The notes below the pieces were generated by a model. It worked only from the letters and a program-made list of their open reading frames with translations. It was not told where the DNA came from and made no database searches. From contig CAJJDP010000046.1 in assembly GCA_905182995.1 (NCBI GenBank), positions 128,488-192,487 of the forward strand: a DNA stretch of 64,000 bases. Reading direction: 5' to 3'. Of the stretch, positions 24,601 through 35,142 are shown piece by piece (positions within the stretch are counted from its first letter, which is position 1; each line of letters begins with the position of its first letter). This DNA is from Paramecium octaurelia. Lineage: Eukaryota > Ciliophora > Oligohymenophorea > Peniculida > Parameciidae. Made by a program: the position numbers and the translations under genes.

Positions 24601-24996
24601 ATGGGGGCTGTCATCCATTCTAGTGAATTGAAATCATCGATTGAATATTTAGAAGAGGATAATACAATTACAGTTAATGTACCTAATACATTCTAATATT
24701 ATCCTAAACTCTGTTAGAAATCCTACGATGATAAAATTGATGACATAAATTTAGGAATTAATGAATTAGAAGTTAATAAGTAGTGTTTTATATTCTTTTA
24801 AACCACCATAAAGGAAGAGTAACTCAATGATATTGATGATAGCAGAGAAACTCCTTCTTGGAATAATCCACAAATTTCTAAAATGCCAGATTATACTAAA
24901 AATCCTAGAATGAAATCACCACAAAAAAAATCTAAATCGAAAAAAAAATAAAGAAGCAGAATTTCTTAAAGAATAAATTTGGAAGACATATTTTGA
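24601..24996 (+). CDS. Small hypothetical protein, MGA start and basic tail
   Basis: 131 residues, intronless, starting MGAVIHSSELKSSIEYLEED and ending with a Lys/Arg-rich region (KSPQKKSKSKKKQRSRISQ). Gly2 could be myristoylated, and the basic end could bind membranes or nucleic acid. No family recognised. The promoter must lie in the 135 bp after the NEK-like gene. Confidence 0.65.
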
Positions 24997-25200
24997 AATA
25001 ATCGTTTAAATGTACATAGCATATTTATTGATATTCAAATAAAATACCTTTTATTATAATTTTCATCAGTTTTTAATTCTTATCTCTGTGTTCTTAAAAT
25101 AAAGATAATTCCATAATAATTAAATTAAATCAATTTAATTACAAATACAATAATCACTTCTAATAATTTTGGTTCTTAATCACTGTAAAGGTCTCTATAT

Positions 25201-25629
25201 TCAAACTTATTAAAACTAAAAGAAAATCAAGTGAATAAAGTTAGCAATTATTCTCAATAAGTTATCAACAACATCTGATATTGACTCATCAATTTATTAT
25301 TATTTATTTTAACTCAAATACCAATAGTGCTTTTAATGAAAATTATATGCGATTTTAGAGCCTAAACCTATTTTTTCAATCAACTAACTCCAGATTCTAT
25401 AACTAATTTATAGGCCATAAAATGTTTCTTAATAGCCATCAAATTAAATTAAATTGCGCTTTCTCTATTATTAAATAGATAATTTCACATAATGCCTTTC
25501 TACTTCATTTCTGGCAATAGCTTCTTAATAAAATAGAAATTTTTTTTGTTATTATATCTATTAAAAAGGCAATATTATATTATTATATTCTAATATCCAT
25601 TCGTAATATTAAGCCTATTTTTTAACCAT
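25201..25629 (-). CDS. Open frame of 142 codons, possible gene
   Basis: From ATG 25629 to TGA 25201-25203. Reads MVKKQAQYYEWILEYNNIIL, then a Gln-rich and aromatic-rich sequence (QFDGYQETFYGLQISYRIW). There is no recognised domain and flanks on both sides are AT-rich and empty. It could be a remnant or a real lineage-specific gene. Bases 24997-25200 and 25630-26138 hold nothing else I can support. Confidence 0.35.
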
Positions 25630-26138
25630 TAAGCCAATATTGATTCAAGTTAAACGATCATAAAATGAGATAATGAAAATTTGTAACATTTTTAAATTAA
25701 TATACTAATAAATATTTCTGATAAAAAATTAAAAAACAACTTTTAGATAGAAACATGAAGAATATTATTACTTAAATAAAGATCAATTAAATTGAGTTAA
25801 AAGTTTAATAACAAAATTTTAACCAAATAAAATATTATTTGATAATTAAAATTAGTATTACTAAATAGCATCCATATTTTAAGCAATATAGATATCCAAA
25901 TAGACTATTTTAATTAGCTTTAATTTATTGAGCATTTAAAATAATTATGTATTATTTATATCAATTCTAACTTGTTATTTGTAAATTTGTACAAAATTTC
26001 ATATACCCACAAAATATATATTGCTTAAAACTTTAAATCATTGAAGTTCAAGAAAAGATACTAAAAGCAAGAATACTTAAAAGATTGGGTTGACTATTTC
26101 ACATATTAAAGAACTTAAAATTCAATTATTATTAATAA

Positions 26139-29100
26139 ATGATCTTTTTATCTTGTCTTTTTATAACATTATATGGTCAGGCATTATATCCCTTTTATAA
26201 TGTATACCTAACTTAGGGAGAAACTTACTCCCTACCTTTGAAAGAATTATTTAAGGAATAGATACTAAACTTCACTATTCAGGATTGTCCTGACAACGTT
26301 CAATTATTTAATGCCTTAAATTTATTATCTGAATAGAATAATAGTATTATTAGATATTTTATTTAGATGAAACATTTATTTCAATATCCTCCTCATTTCC
26401 ATACTACTTACTAATTACTTAAAATAATGGATTAAATTTGTATTATTGGAATTAAACCTATTTAAATCTCATTAATTAGATGGTATTGCCACAATAAAAA
26501 TGTTTGAATGCTTTATTAACTTAAGAAAATTCTATAATAATAGACTGCTACAATTTGACTAATTTAAATATTTATAATTATCAAGAGAATGCTTGGACTA
26601 TTGTTTACTCCGAATTAATTCAATAAATGCCAAAAAATACAGACTTTAAAACATTTACTAGTAATTCAATTAACTTTATTCTTTATGCATAATATTACGA
26701 TGACTATGAAATTTTAACCCAGTTTCAATTTAATCAAAATTTATTCTAAAATATTTCTATTTGGATATAACCATTTATTGATTTTATAGTTTCTAATAAA
26801 TCATATTCTCAAAATGCAATATATTTATGGAATGATTCTACTTTATATCAATTAAATGCTAATTAATAAGGGTTGAATCTTCAAACCTATATCTTTCAAT
26901 ATGTTGAAATCTTGGCAGTTTAAATACTTTACCCATAAAAAATGTTCTACTAATGTGATACTTTATTAATAATCTTCATAGAATAGATCATTACAAGCCA
27001 AATATGTTATAATTCCTAGGGTTAGAACTCTATTGCTTCTAAAATGCTTTTATATTTAAACTAAATCTCTTCAGCTTACTTAAGTGATGAGTTTTTAATT
27101 TTATAATAATTTGATATAATAGAGATTTATGAAATGAAGATATTAGATGAAAATATAAAATTAAAGTTAATTGGAGGGCTTAAATTAAATTCTCCGTTTT
27201 CTTAAGTTTCCTTTGATTATAATAGCAATTAGTTATTTATATTTAGTGACACTTAGATTGTGACTTACTTAGTAGATTATCCTAATATAAATTTCAAATC
27301 TATTTAGAAATAGTAAAATTATCAATTTATTATACAAGGAAGTCCATATTTGATAAATTACACTGATGCTTATAAATGTTCAAATTGTACTGTGTAGTTA
27401 AATGTTAGTGTTCTCTCAATTAATGATGACAACATATATTTAACTCGTGAGATTAGCAATTAAAATGTATATACTTTTTCAAGTTAACATTGGCTATAAT
27501 TCTTCCTACAATTCTCAGGATCCCTCATAACTGCAAATTTCTCAGTAGAAAAATCAAACCTTGGGAACTTTTATGATACAACATTGTTTAAAGTATGCTT
27601 CATAAATTAATCATTCCAAAATTTACAAATTTTAAGTAAGAATTATGCTGTTGGAATAATAAATAACAATAATAACAGCAATATTGTTTTAATAAATCAA
27701 TGGAATAAATGTCATTATTAGAGATTGTAGAATTTTACAATTAGTTCTAAAATAAATATTAAGAATAATCAAATTTAAGGCTATTAATTAGATTAAGGTC
27801 AGCTGTTTTTTGGAATTTAAATAAACAGTAAACAATTATATATAAATAACAATAGTTATTATAATTAAAAAGGACCTTAGATTCTTAATTTTTAACCCTT
27901 TTAATAATTCTATATGCTATATTAATAAATTGTACTTCTGCTTGAATCAAATATAATATAAATATGTAGTTAAACTGGAGATTGCACAAATTTATAAATG
28001 AATAATAATATAAATCCAGTTGGTATAGCATTAAATTAACAATTATGTTCATCAACTTTATTTATTAATAACGATTATCGTAACATTATTGTTGGTTAAA
28101 TAACATCATCAAATACTTATATTATATTCAGCTAAATAGAGGTTTAAATTAAAGTTAAGGATATGAAAATTGTAAATAATCGGTTGATATTAAACTATTA
28201 TTGTTAATAGAATTAATTTATTTGTTTTAAATTTGGAATGTTGCAAATTTGAACTCCCCATATTTTGAAAAGAATTTAAGAAGTATTTAGAACTCAAATA
28301 ATATTCAGTTATTTGCTGATAATCTATTTTATTATGTTCAGACTAACAAATAAATCTATGTTTATAATCCAGTTATTCTTGAGCATTCATCATTATTCTA
28401 TACTTTTTAATATAACGGATCCTATTTTTCTTCTACTACTATTTAAGATATGGCTTTGATATCATTCAATTCTTAATTTTACTTGTTAAATCCAAGTTTA
28501 GTATACTCTTATCAAAATACAATACAGAATACAATAACAAATGATGTATCACTTTGGTATAATACATATAATGCCTCAGTTTCAAGTTAAATTGGAACTC
28601 AAAATGTTATTGATTATCCCCCAAATCAAAAAATTATCATCTTTAATGATTTTTTAAATATTTCATTGAATAAAAAACAATATCATGTTTAAACAAATAA
28701 TGTCACATTAACATAAGATAATATAACTTTTAGTGGATAAGTTGGATGGTTTTAAATACAATGCAATGGGAAGTCCAAAGTCCAAGTTATCAATACTTTG
28801 AATCCAGTGGGTTTGGCTGAAAATGTGATTGCTGTGTTTAATTAATAAATTTTGGTCATGTACGGTATCAGTTAATTGTCTTTTCAAATTTTAAACATAA
28901 CTTCATAAGGAAAATTGAAAAAAGTATCACCCTAATAAAATTTTAGCCAAAATTGTTCCAAAGAATTTGCCTAGATGAATGCTTACTATATATTTTTATT
29001 TTGCCATGACTATAATTCTTAACATTATTATGACTTATTTAGGATCTAAATACTAAACTAATCTTTTGGTGAAATGACCTACTTGACTAAAATTTATAGA

Positions 29101-30108
29101 TACTTTGTGTAAAATACAATTCTATTAGACGATATACTCTATATTTATTATTCTTACAATATTACAATTTATGATATAAATTTGAATATTTCTCATAGTA
29201 TCCAAACAAAATGCAATATGATTAGTTTTCAGCCCTTTGTTTATAAGAATTCTAATTACTCTTTTTATGCCTATATCTATATATGCAAAGATGATAAGAA
29301 ATTGTTTTATCAATTAGGAAATCGTTATTTACAAGAATAAATTTAGTTTACTTCAGTTTAGTATATATAAATTAAAGATTACTTCTATTTAGATCTTTAT
29401 ATTGTAGGAATTCTTATAGTTTCATAATAACAATACCAGTTTGCAATAATGTGCTTTACCAATTAGTTTAGCTTTATTATCAGTCTTAACTATACGATTA
29501 ATGAAACCAATTTTTCTCAATCTACTCTCTTATTCAAAAGATTATTGTTTTATTCTCCTACATAAACGGCTAACATATTATCTTATTTTAAATCGGCAGT
29601 GATTTCTAGTGGTTTAGTGTGTGTATGGTATTAGAGTTATTGGGGTAATTTGGGTTATTATAGTTATTTTGTTCTTTACAATGTTTCTAATTTATAATTT
29701 ATTTAAGGAAATTTGGAAAACCCAATTTTACCATCTGGCATATTTAGTATGTAATATTAACTAGGTCAATATCAATATAGAATTTTAACATTTAATAGTT
29801 CGTATGGATTCATATTTAATTTATAATATCCCAATTATTTAATTAGTAGCTTGGAAATTAAAATCTATTTTTCAGGCAACACAAATCAATGCAATTTAAC
29901 TGCATATAATTTAGTGAATAATGTGACTGCTAATTATACTTTTAAGTTTGATGAATAAATAAATTTTGGATTTGAATTTGCATTGTTATCACTTCTGATA
30001 ATAGTTTTCATATCAGCAGTAGTTTATTTATGGTTTAAGACGAAAGATTAGAAAGAATAATTTGGGTTAGAAGAATTTGAAGGATTAGAGATTGATACAT
30101 TCTAATGA
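26139..30108 (+). CDS. Large single-pass surface/secreted-pathway protein
   Basis: About 1315 residues. It starts with a signal peptide (MIFLSCLFITLYGQA). A very long Asn/Gln/Tyr/Ile-rich extracellular part follows, with repeated short beta-strand-like segments, possibly a propeller. There is one membrane helix near the C-terminus (FALLSLLIIVFISAVVYLWF) and a short acidic tail (LEEFEGLEIDTFQ). One intron at 26344-26366. The frame changes by one base near 28225-28228: KMKIVNN-type sequence before, then IWNVANLNSPYFEK after. One extra T in the TTTT run would restore it, so an assembly error or a mutation is likely. It resembles large Paramecium type I membrane proteins, but I assign no function. 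Confidence 0.75.
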
Positions 30109-30680
30109 TAATTTAGTTTATTAAAATTGTAATTCAAATCATCTTATATCAATATATTTTATATTAGAATTCAGTAATTTAAAGGTATACAATGATTAAA
30201 ATATAAAATAATTAAATAAATCTTTATAATGTTTCTTTTGAAAAGGATTAATTTAAATAAATGAATGAATAATCATAATTCTCAATTTAGGATGTGTAAA
30301 TTTTAAATAGAAGAGTATTTTCAAATTAGAGGATTGTAATCTCAGAATTTCTGGTTTTAAAATAATTTAAACCAAAAGAATAGTGTAAAAAGAATGTCAT
30401 TTAAATTACATAAATTATAGAATTTATCATTATGATTAATTAATATATATATATTATAGTAGTGAATTTATTATATTTTTTTATATTTGGTAATCCAATT
30501 CAATACTATGTTTTCTCAGACTAATAATTTTGAAGGAAAGCCTTTTTAACATTTTAAGAAACTTTGGTGCTTTATAACATATTGATGTTATAATTAAATA
30601 TATTATTTTCAATTCATCTTGATTAATAATAACAATGTCCAAAGAGGATCAAATAAAATATTTATTTTTGCAAATTTAGA
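30109..30680. other. AT-rich spacer at start of gene-poor block
   Basis: No supported gene. From here to 37629 gene density falls sharply. Confidence 0.4.
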
Positions 30681-31037
30681 ATGTCAAATGCAAAAGTCAT
30701 TGATTCGGTAATAAGCATATAAATGAATTTAATTAAGCAGATAACAAATTATAAAATTGATAAAAATACTGAAATCCCTTAGAGAAAACTAATGGGAATA
30801 AAAATTAAAGGTTCCGAAGAGGTAAAGAATTTATAATTTATAACTAAAAGTGTTAATATTATCGTATCAAATATTCTACATAATAAAAGCAAACTTAATT
30901 TATAAGATAATGAATTATATTATCCATATATATATATATCAATCATCCATCAAAATAGTTTGAAGTTTGAGATTTAAAGTTGTAATTCTTATTTAAAAAA
31001 AAATTAATCTCTTTTCATATTAAGAACAGGATTTTGA
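30681..31037 (+). CDS. Possible small gene or remnant, 118 codons
   Basis: Open from ATG 30681 to TGA 31035-31037. Reads MSNAKVIDSVISIQMNLIKQ with a middle part IKIKGSEEVKNLQFITK that looks coding. A second open stretch (~31209-31737, beginning AIECKEKSENQENDLANIL and turning hydrophobic) lies just downstream in the + strand. The two could be parts of one decayed gene. No family recognised. Confidence 0.35.
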
Positions 31038-31208
31038 ATAATGCACTATAATATATTTTAAAATATTTTATCATTTAGAAGGTCTTAGTTTTTCATTTAT
31101 CTCTTTTTTTATAGATAATCCATTTTACAATTTAATCAATTTCTTCTCAAATATTCTTAAATCAGATTTAATTTTTTAATAAAGAATTTTTTTTGTATTT
31201 AAATAAGC

Positions 31209-31737
31209 CATAGAATGCAAAGAAAAAAGTGAAAATCAGGAAAACGATTTAGCAAATATCTTAGAAAAATATTAGAAACAAATCAAAGTAGAATATCTAA
31301 ACTATAAAGTTTATAAAGAAATCATATTATAAATAATAACTTAGAAGTGGTTTGAAATTTTTTATAAATTATTAAAATAATATACAGAAGGTTCATTTAT
31401 GAGAAAATTGATAAATTTAATATCCTTACAGATGTAAGGCATATCATATTTCCGTATATAAGAAAAGAATTTATTAATCTTGTATAAATATAAGAATATT
31501 GCTCTTCAAGCTCCTCTCTTCATTAAGTACTTTATAAAATTAGAGGTTTTGTTTGTAATTCACATTCCTTTGTTCTTGAATTCAAATATAATTCTGGTTT
31601 TAACAAATTTATTTACAACAATTCTGGCAATTTAAAAGTTACCAAATTGTACTTTTTAAACATATCATTTAGAGTATTCACTTATATTTTTAATCTAGAC
31701 ATTTATGAGACCTTTAAAATTTCTTCTTCTTTTTTGA
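31209..31737 (+). pseudogene. Open stretch without start, possible gene remnant
   Basis: About 175 codons without TGA on the + strand. The first 60 residues look like a coding coiled coil (EKSENQENDLANILEKYQKQ); the rest is hydrophobic and low in complexity. There is no good ATG at its head. Likely a remnant of the gene starting near 30681 or a chance frame. Bases 31738-32237 hold nothing clear. Confidence 0.25.
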
Positions 31738-32250
31738 AACACATTTATTTTTCCTCAAGATAAAGGTACTGGGTTTTTTGTAAATTCATTATATAATAAG
31801 AACTTAATATATAAGCAGTAATAGTATTAATTGCACACCTAAGTCCAATAAATATCATTTTCATTGTATAATCCATTAGTAGAGTTCAACTCTCAACAAT
31901 TCTAATTCTTCTAACTTATCACTTTTATTCAAAAATAATATAAAATCTTTAGCTATATATGTATATTTTAGCCATAAAGAATTCGTTTGCTATAAATAAT
32001 AGAATTCCCCAAGACCAAGAACTGAAGAAATTATTATTGACTTAGAATTGCATTTTGGAGTAAAAAAATCTATTTTGATGTTCATTTTCAAAATTCAGAA
32101 AACATATAATGACTTTATGTAGAGCAGGAATAAGAAAGCTTTGTGATTTGGAGTTTCAAATGAACTTAATGTATGGTAGAGAACATTATAAAAGTTAATA
32201 AGAATTATATAATTAGAATCAATTGGAATCACAGTTTATAATTGAATTAC

Positions 32251-32287
32251 AACAATTGGTGTATCCAAATTTGCCGTATTTAAGCAA
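32251..32287 (+). promoter_or_regulatory. Conserved 37 bp upstream block of cysteine-rich peptide gene 1
   Basis: Identical to the block upstream of the second copy (34349-34385, other strand). It lies 36 bp before the ATG. Flanking bases differ between copies by substitutions and small indels, so perfect identity over 37 bp suggests a promoter element or recent conversion. Confidence 0.5.
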
Positions 32288-32323
32288 TCGAAATTTTGAA
32301 AATGTACATTAATTAAATAACAA

Positions 32324-32551
32324 ATGAAAGCTTTTCTTTTAATATGCCTCCTTGCCACATCAATGTTGGTTAAAGCAGTTGACACTCCATAAGATTAAAT
32401 CCCAAGCGTAGAAACAGATTCCCCAAGTTTCCTTCATGTCCAATAAGTATGCCCATATTGTTGCAATGGCACATGCTGCTCTTCCATCTCCTCTTGTAAT
32501 AGAGGAGTGTGTAATAATATTGTTGCACCTTATACCTGTGTCTAAGGATGA
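32324..32551 (+). CDS. Small secreted cysteine-rich peptide, copy 1
   Basis: 75 residues, no intron. Signal peptide MKAFLLICLLATSMLVKA (residues 1-18), a propeptide-like acidic stretch (VDTPQDQIPSVETDSPS), then a mature part with eight cysteines in the pattern C-x2-CC-x3-CC-x5-C-x4-C-x8-C, ending YTCVQG and TGA. Eight Cys in ~30 residues point to a disulfide-knit extracellular peptide. The fold resembles small toxins, antimicrobial peptides or ciliate pheromones only in design; I match it to no known family. Its twin lies convergent at 34083-34310, with an identical mature part. Function unknown. Confidence 0.85.
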
Positions 32552-33526
32552 TTTTATATTCACATCATAATTAAGTCATACATTATATCATACCTTTATT
32601 CAATCTCATTATTTCGAAAGCCAGTAGCTGTAAACATTGTTATGGATTGAATTTTAAATAAAACCTTTTGTGCATTTCTTCATATTGTGTTGAATTGAAT
32701 ATTTTTTGATTTTCAATCTACATAACAATTATTCTCCTTTCTAGTCTTGTTACTGGAAGTTAAGATGAAAGGTGAGTTTATTTTTTTAATAAAATGCTTA
32801 TAGACTCGACCAAATATTAAATGAAAGGAAAATGGGATTTGTTTTTTTTTTTAAGCAAAGAAGCCGAAATTTCTTTTTTCAGATATAGCACTAATTAAAG
32901 AAGGTCGGTATTGAGAAATATAACACAATTTTAGTAACCTTAAATATGAAATAGAGCACTTTATTAAATAAAAATTAAAATATCAAATTCTTTGATAATA
33001 TATACATTTTAAATAGTTTTAATAATATAATACTACTTTTTTTTAAATTTTAATGAAGTTACCTAAATGAACATGAAGATGAAATATTAAATTATGATTT
33101 TTAATTCCATCATAAGGAGAATTCTATAAATAAGGTGCAATGTGTAGCATCTTAAATAATTACCCATAAGAATCATATATTTCCAATTAATTGTTGTTTA
33201 ATATGTGTTTTACAAATTATTCAAACTTAAAGTAATTTAATTAATAAAGAAAGCTGTTTAATGGCATAATTTTTTTTGTATTAACAACAATTTTTTTTTT
33301 AATTTCTATAATAGAACTATCTATTATAATTTATTTATTAATAAATAATAATATACAACAATTATTAAAGAAATGTATTTATGATTTACACTTTATAATG
33401 AAAACTTTAATTTGATCATGCTAAACTAAGCTTCAATATTTAAAATCTCTTCACATTATATTTAAAAATTACTTCTCATAAAATGGGCATGCAGCATCAA
33501 TATAAATACTTTTTTTTGGTAATTTA

Positions 33527-33970
33527 ATGGCAATGACCATCTTACTTTTATCTTTGTTATATAGAAAGAAATTTCTTTTGATCTATTGTATCTTTACGAA
33601 AACATATGCTAGAGAATATGCTATGTCTAAGCTTTAGATTGTGAATTAACAAATAAATATGAGTGAAAATTGTGAAGACACTTTAATTTTCAAAAATATT
33701 ACAAATATGGTATCAAGTATATAAATAAAGCAAATCTAAATTCATCTAAATCTTAGGCAAGTTGATTAGAAAGATCTAGTATTTATAATAAGTAGGAAGA
33801 TGAATTATTAGGTCAAATAATTATAGTTTTCTTCTCAAAATAACTTTTTTTATGAATAATGGATTATCGATCAGCACACATTAAGAAAAGGAAATGATAT
33901 AATGGAAATAAGCATTGAAATGATGTTTCAATGCTATGAGGTTGGCAAAAAATAAAAGGAAAAAATTTGA
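33527..33970 (+). CDS. Unidentified open frame between the peptide genes
   Basis: 147 codons from ATG 33527 (other in-frame ATGs at 33623 and 33659) to TGA 33968-33970. The first 35 residues are hydrophobic (MAMTILLLSLLYRKKFLLIY). The rest looks like an ordinary folded protein: MSENCEDTLIFKNITNMVSS, LRQVDQKDLVFIISRKMNY and FYEQWIIDQHTLRKGNDIME. The frame is open for about 185 codons in all. No family recognised. It lies between the arms of the inverted repeat, close to the second arm. It may be a real gene starting at 33623 or 33659. Confidence 0.4.
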
Positions 33971-34082
33971 AATTTAAACAATATCAAAAAATGTATAATA
34001 TTCGTTTTAGACATGGGAAGCATAATGATAATGAAGACTTGTATGATAAAATGTATGACTTAATTATGATGTGAATATATTA

Positions 34083-34310
34083 TCATCCTTAGACACAGGT
34101 ATAAGGTGCAACTATATTATTACACACCCCTCTATTACAAGAGGAGATGGAAGAGCAGCATGTGCCATTGCAACAATATGGGCATACTTATTGGACATGA
34201 AGGAAACTTGGGGAATCTGATTGTGAGCTGAGGACTTTATCTTAAGGAATTTCAACTGCATTAACCATCAATGATGTAGCAAGGAGGCACACTAAAAGGA
34301 AGGCTTTCAT
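34083..34310 (-). CDS. Small secreted cysteine-rich peptide, copy 2
   Basis: 75 residues, intronless. Signal peptide MKAFLLVCLLATSLMVNA, propeptide VEIPQDKVLSSQSDSPS, and a mature part identical in protein sequence to copy 1, with the same eight-cysteine pattern. From DSPS onward the two genes differ by only two synonymous changes (GGA/GGG and ATT/ATA), while the leader/propeptide differs at about a dozen residues. Stop TGA at 34083-34085. The same residue count and intact frames in both copies argue that both are functional genes. Confidence 0.85.
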
Positions 34311-34348
34311 ATGTTATTTAATTAATGTACTTATTTGAAATTTTCAAT

Positions 34349-34385
34349 TTGCTTAAATACGGCAAATTTGGATACACCAATTGTT
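34349..34385 (-). promoter_or_regulatory. Conserved 37 bp upstream block of cysteine-rich peptide gene 2
   Basis: Identical to 32251-32287 in inverted orientation, 38 bp before this gene's ATG. Confidence 0.5.
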
Positions 34386-34458
34386 ATAATTCAATTATAT
34401 ATATTTGAATTGCATATAACCTGAATTTTTATAAAAAATTTGCGGTATTATAACTTGA

Positions 34459-35142
34459 TATCATAATATCATAAACACCTTTAATCGTGAGACTTTAATT
34501 GCTCTGATAGAAAGTATCTTGGAATATAAGCATCCTAGAGTAAGTATTTTGTGCTAAGCTGCATTAAGTAGCTTATTTTATAATAAGTAAAATGATTTAT
34601 AATACATAAATTTTTTAGGATTCAGAAAAAGAGGTAAATCATTCCGTGCAGAATCCAGAGTGGAATCAAAGGCATATTTGAAGTATAAGTAATATCATTT
34701 TTTAAAAACAATAAAATATTACAAATTAAATGACAATCATAAAATAATGTATTTAGAATATTTGTTAAACTTAACAAAAAATAGTATTCCAGTCGTTTTT
34801 AACACAAAATATAAGAGTATCAGTTAATATTTACATACAAAAATATTTATTTACTAGATATAGTTGATGGAGAGGTTTGAAGAAATATTTCAACTGTTCT
34901 TTAATAGAAAATAAGAATTCTCTATGCTTATTTTTGTAAACATTAAAAACTATCTAAGAGATTCTTCCCTTCATTTCTACAGTTCTGAACTTATTTAACA
35001 AGATTAAAATACACTAATTATGTTAATAATACACATTAAAATGTTCACATCAAACAGCAAACAGCAAAATTAAAATGTATAATTTAAAGAAATATAGTCA
35101 AATGGTATAATGGGTCATATAAAGGCTATGGCAATTTACTGA
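34459..35142 (+). other. Long TGA-free stretch without a clear start
   Basis: About 227 codons open on the + strand; the first ATG is at 34747. Begins with gene-like sequence (IALIESILEYKHPRV and GFRKRGKSFRAESRVESKAY) and ends after SNGIMGHIKAMAIY. GT...TAG pairs suggest that parts could be introns. Around 35098-35170 another frame reads KWYNGSYKGYGNLL, which looks like a MORN remnant. A decayed or unresolved gene is likelier than an intact one. Confidence 0.25.

Larger units (their letters stand above)
32238..32593 (+). repeat. Inverted repeat, left arm (~356 bp)
   Basis: Matches the reverse complement of 34041-34400. The arms share 5' flank, a complete 75-codon gene and ~40 bp of 3' flank, then diverge abruptly. 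Separation between arms is about 1.45 kb. Confidence 0.9.
34041..34400 (-). repeat. Inverted repeat, right arm (~360 bp)
   Basis: Reverse-complement partner of 32238-32593. Identity is near complete over the mature-peptide coding part and the 37 bp upstream block, lower in the leader/propeptide coding part. Confidence 0.9.

Noticed and set aside
28225-28232. Programmed -1 frameshift in the large surface-protein gene
   Set aside because: The bases do not form a proper X-XXY-YYZ slip site; a missing T is simpler.
32594-33526. Third copy of the cysteine-rich peptide gene between the arms
   Set aside because: No CC-x3-CC pattern or signal-peptide sequence was found there on either strand.
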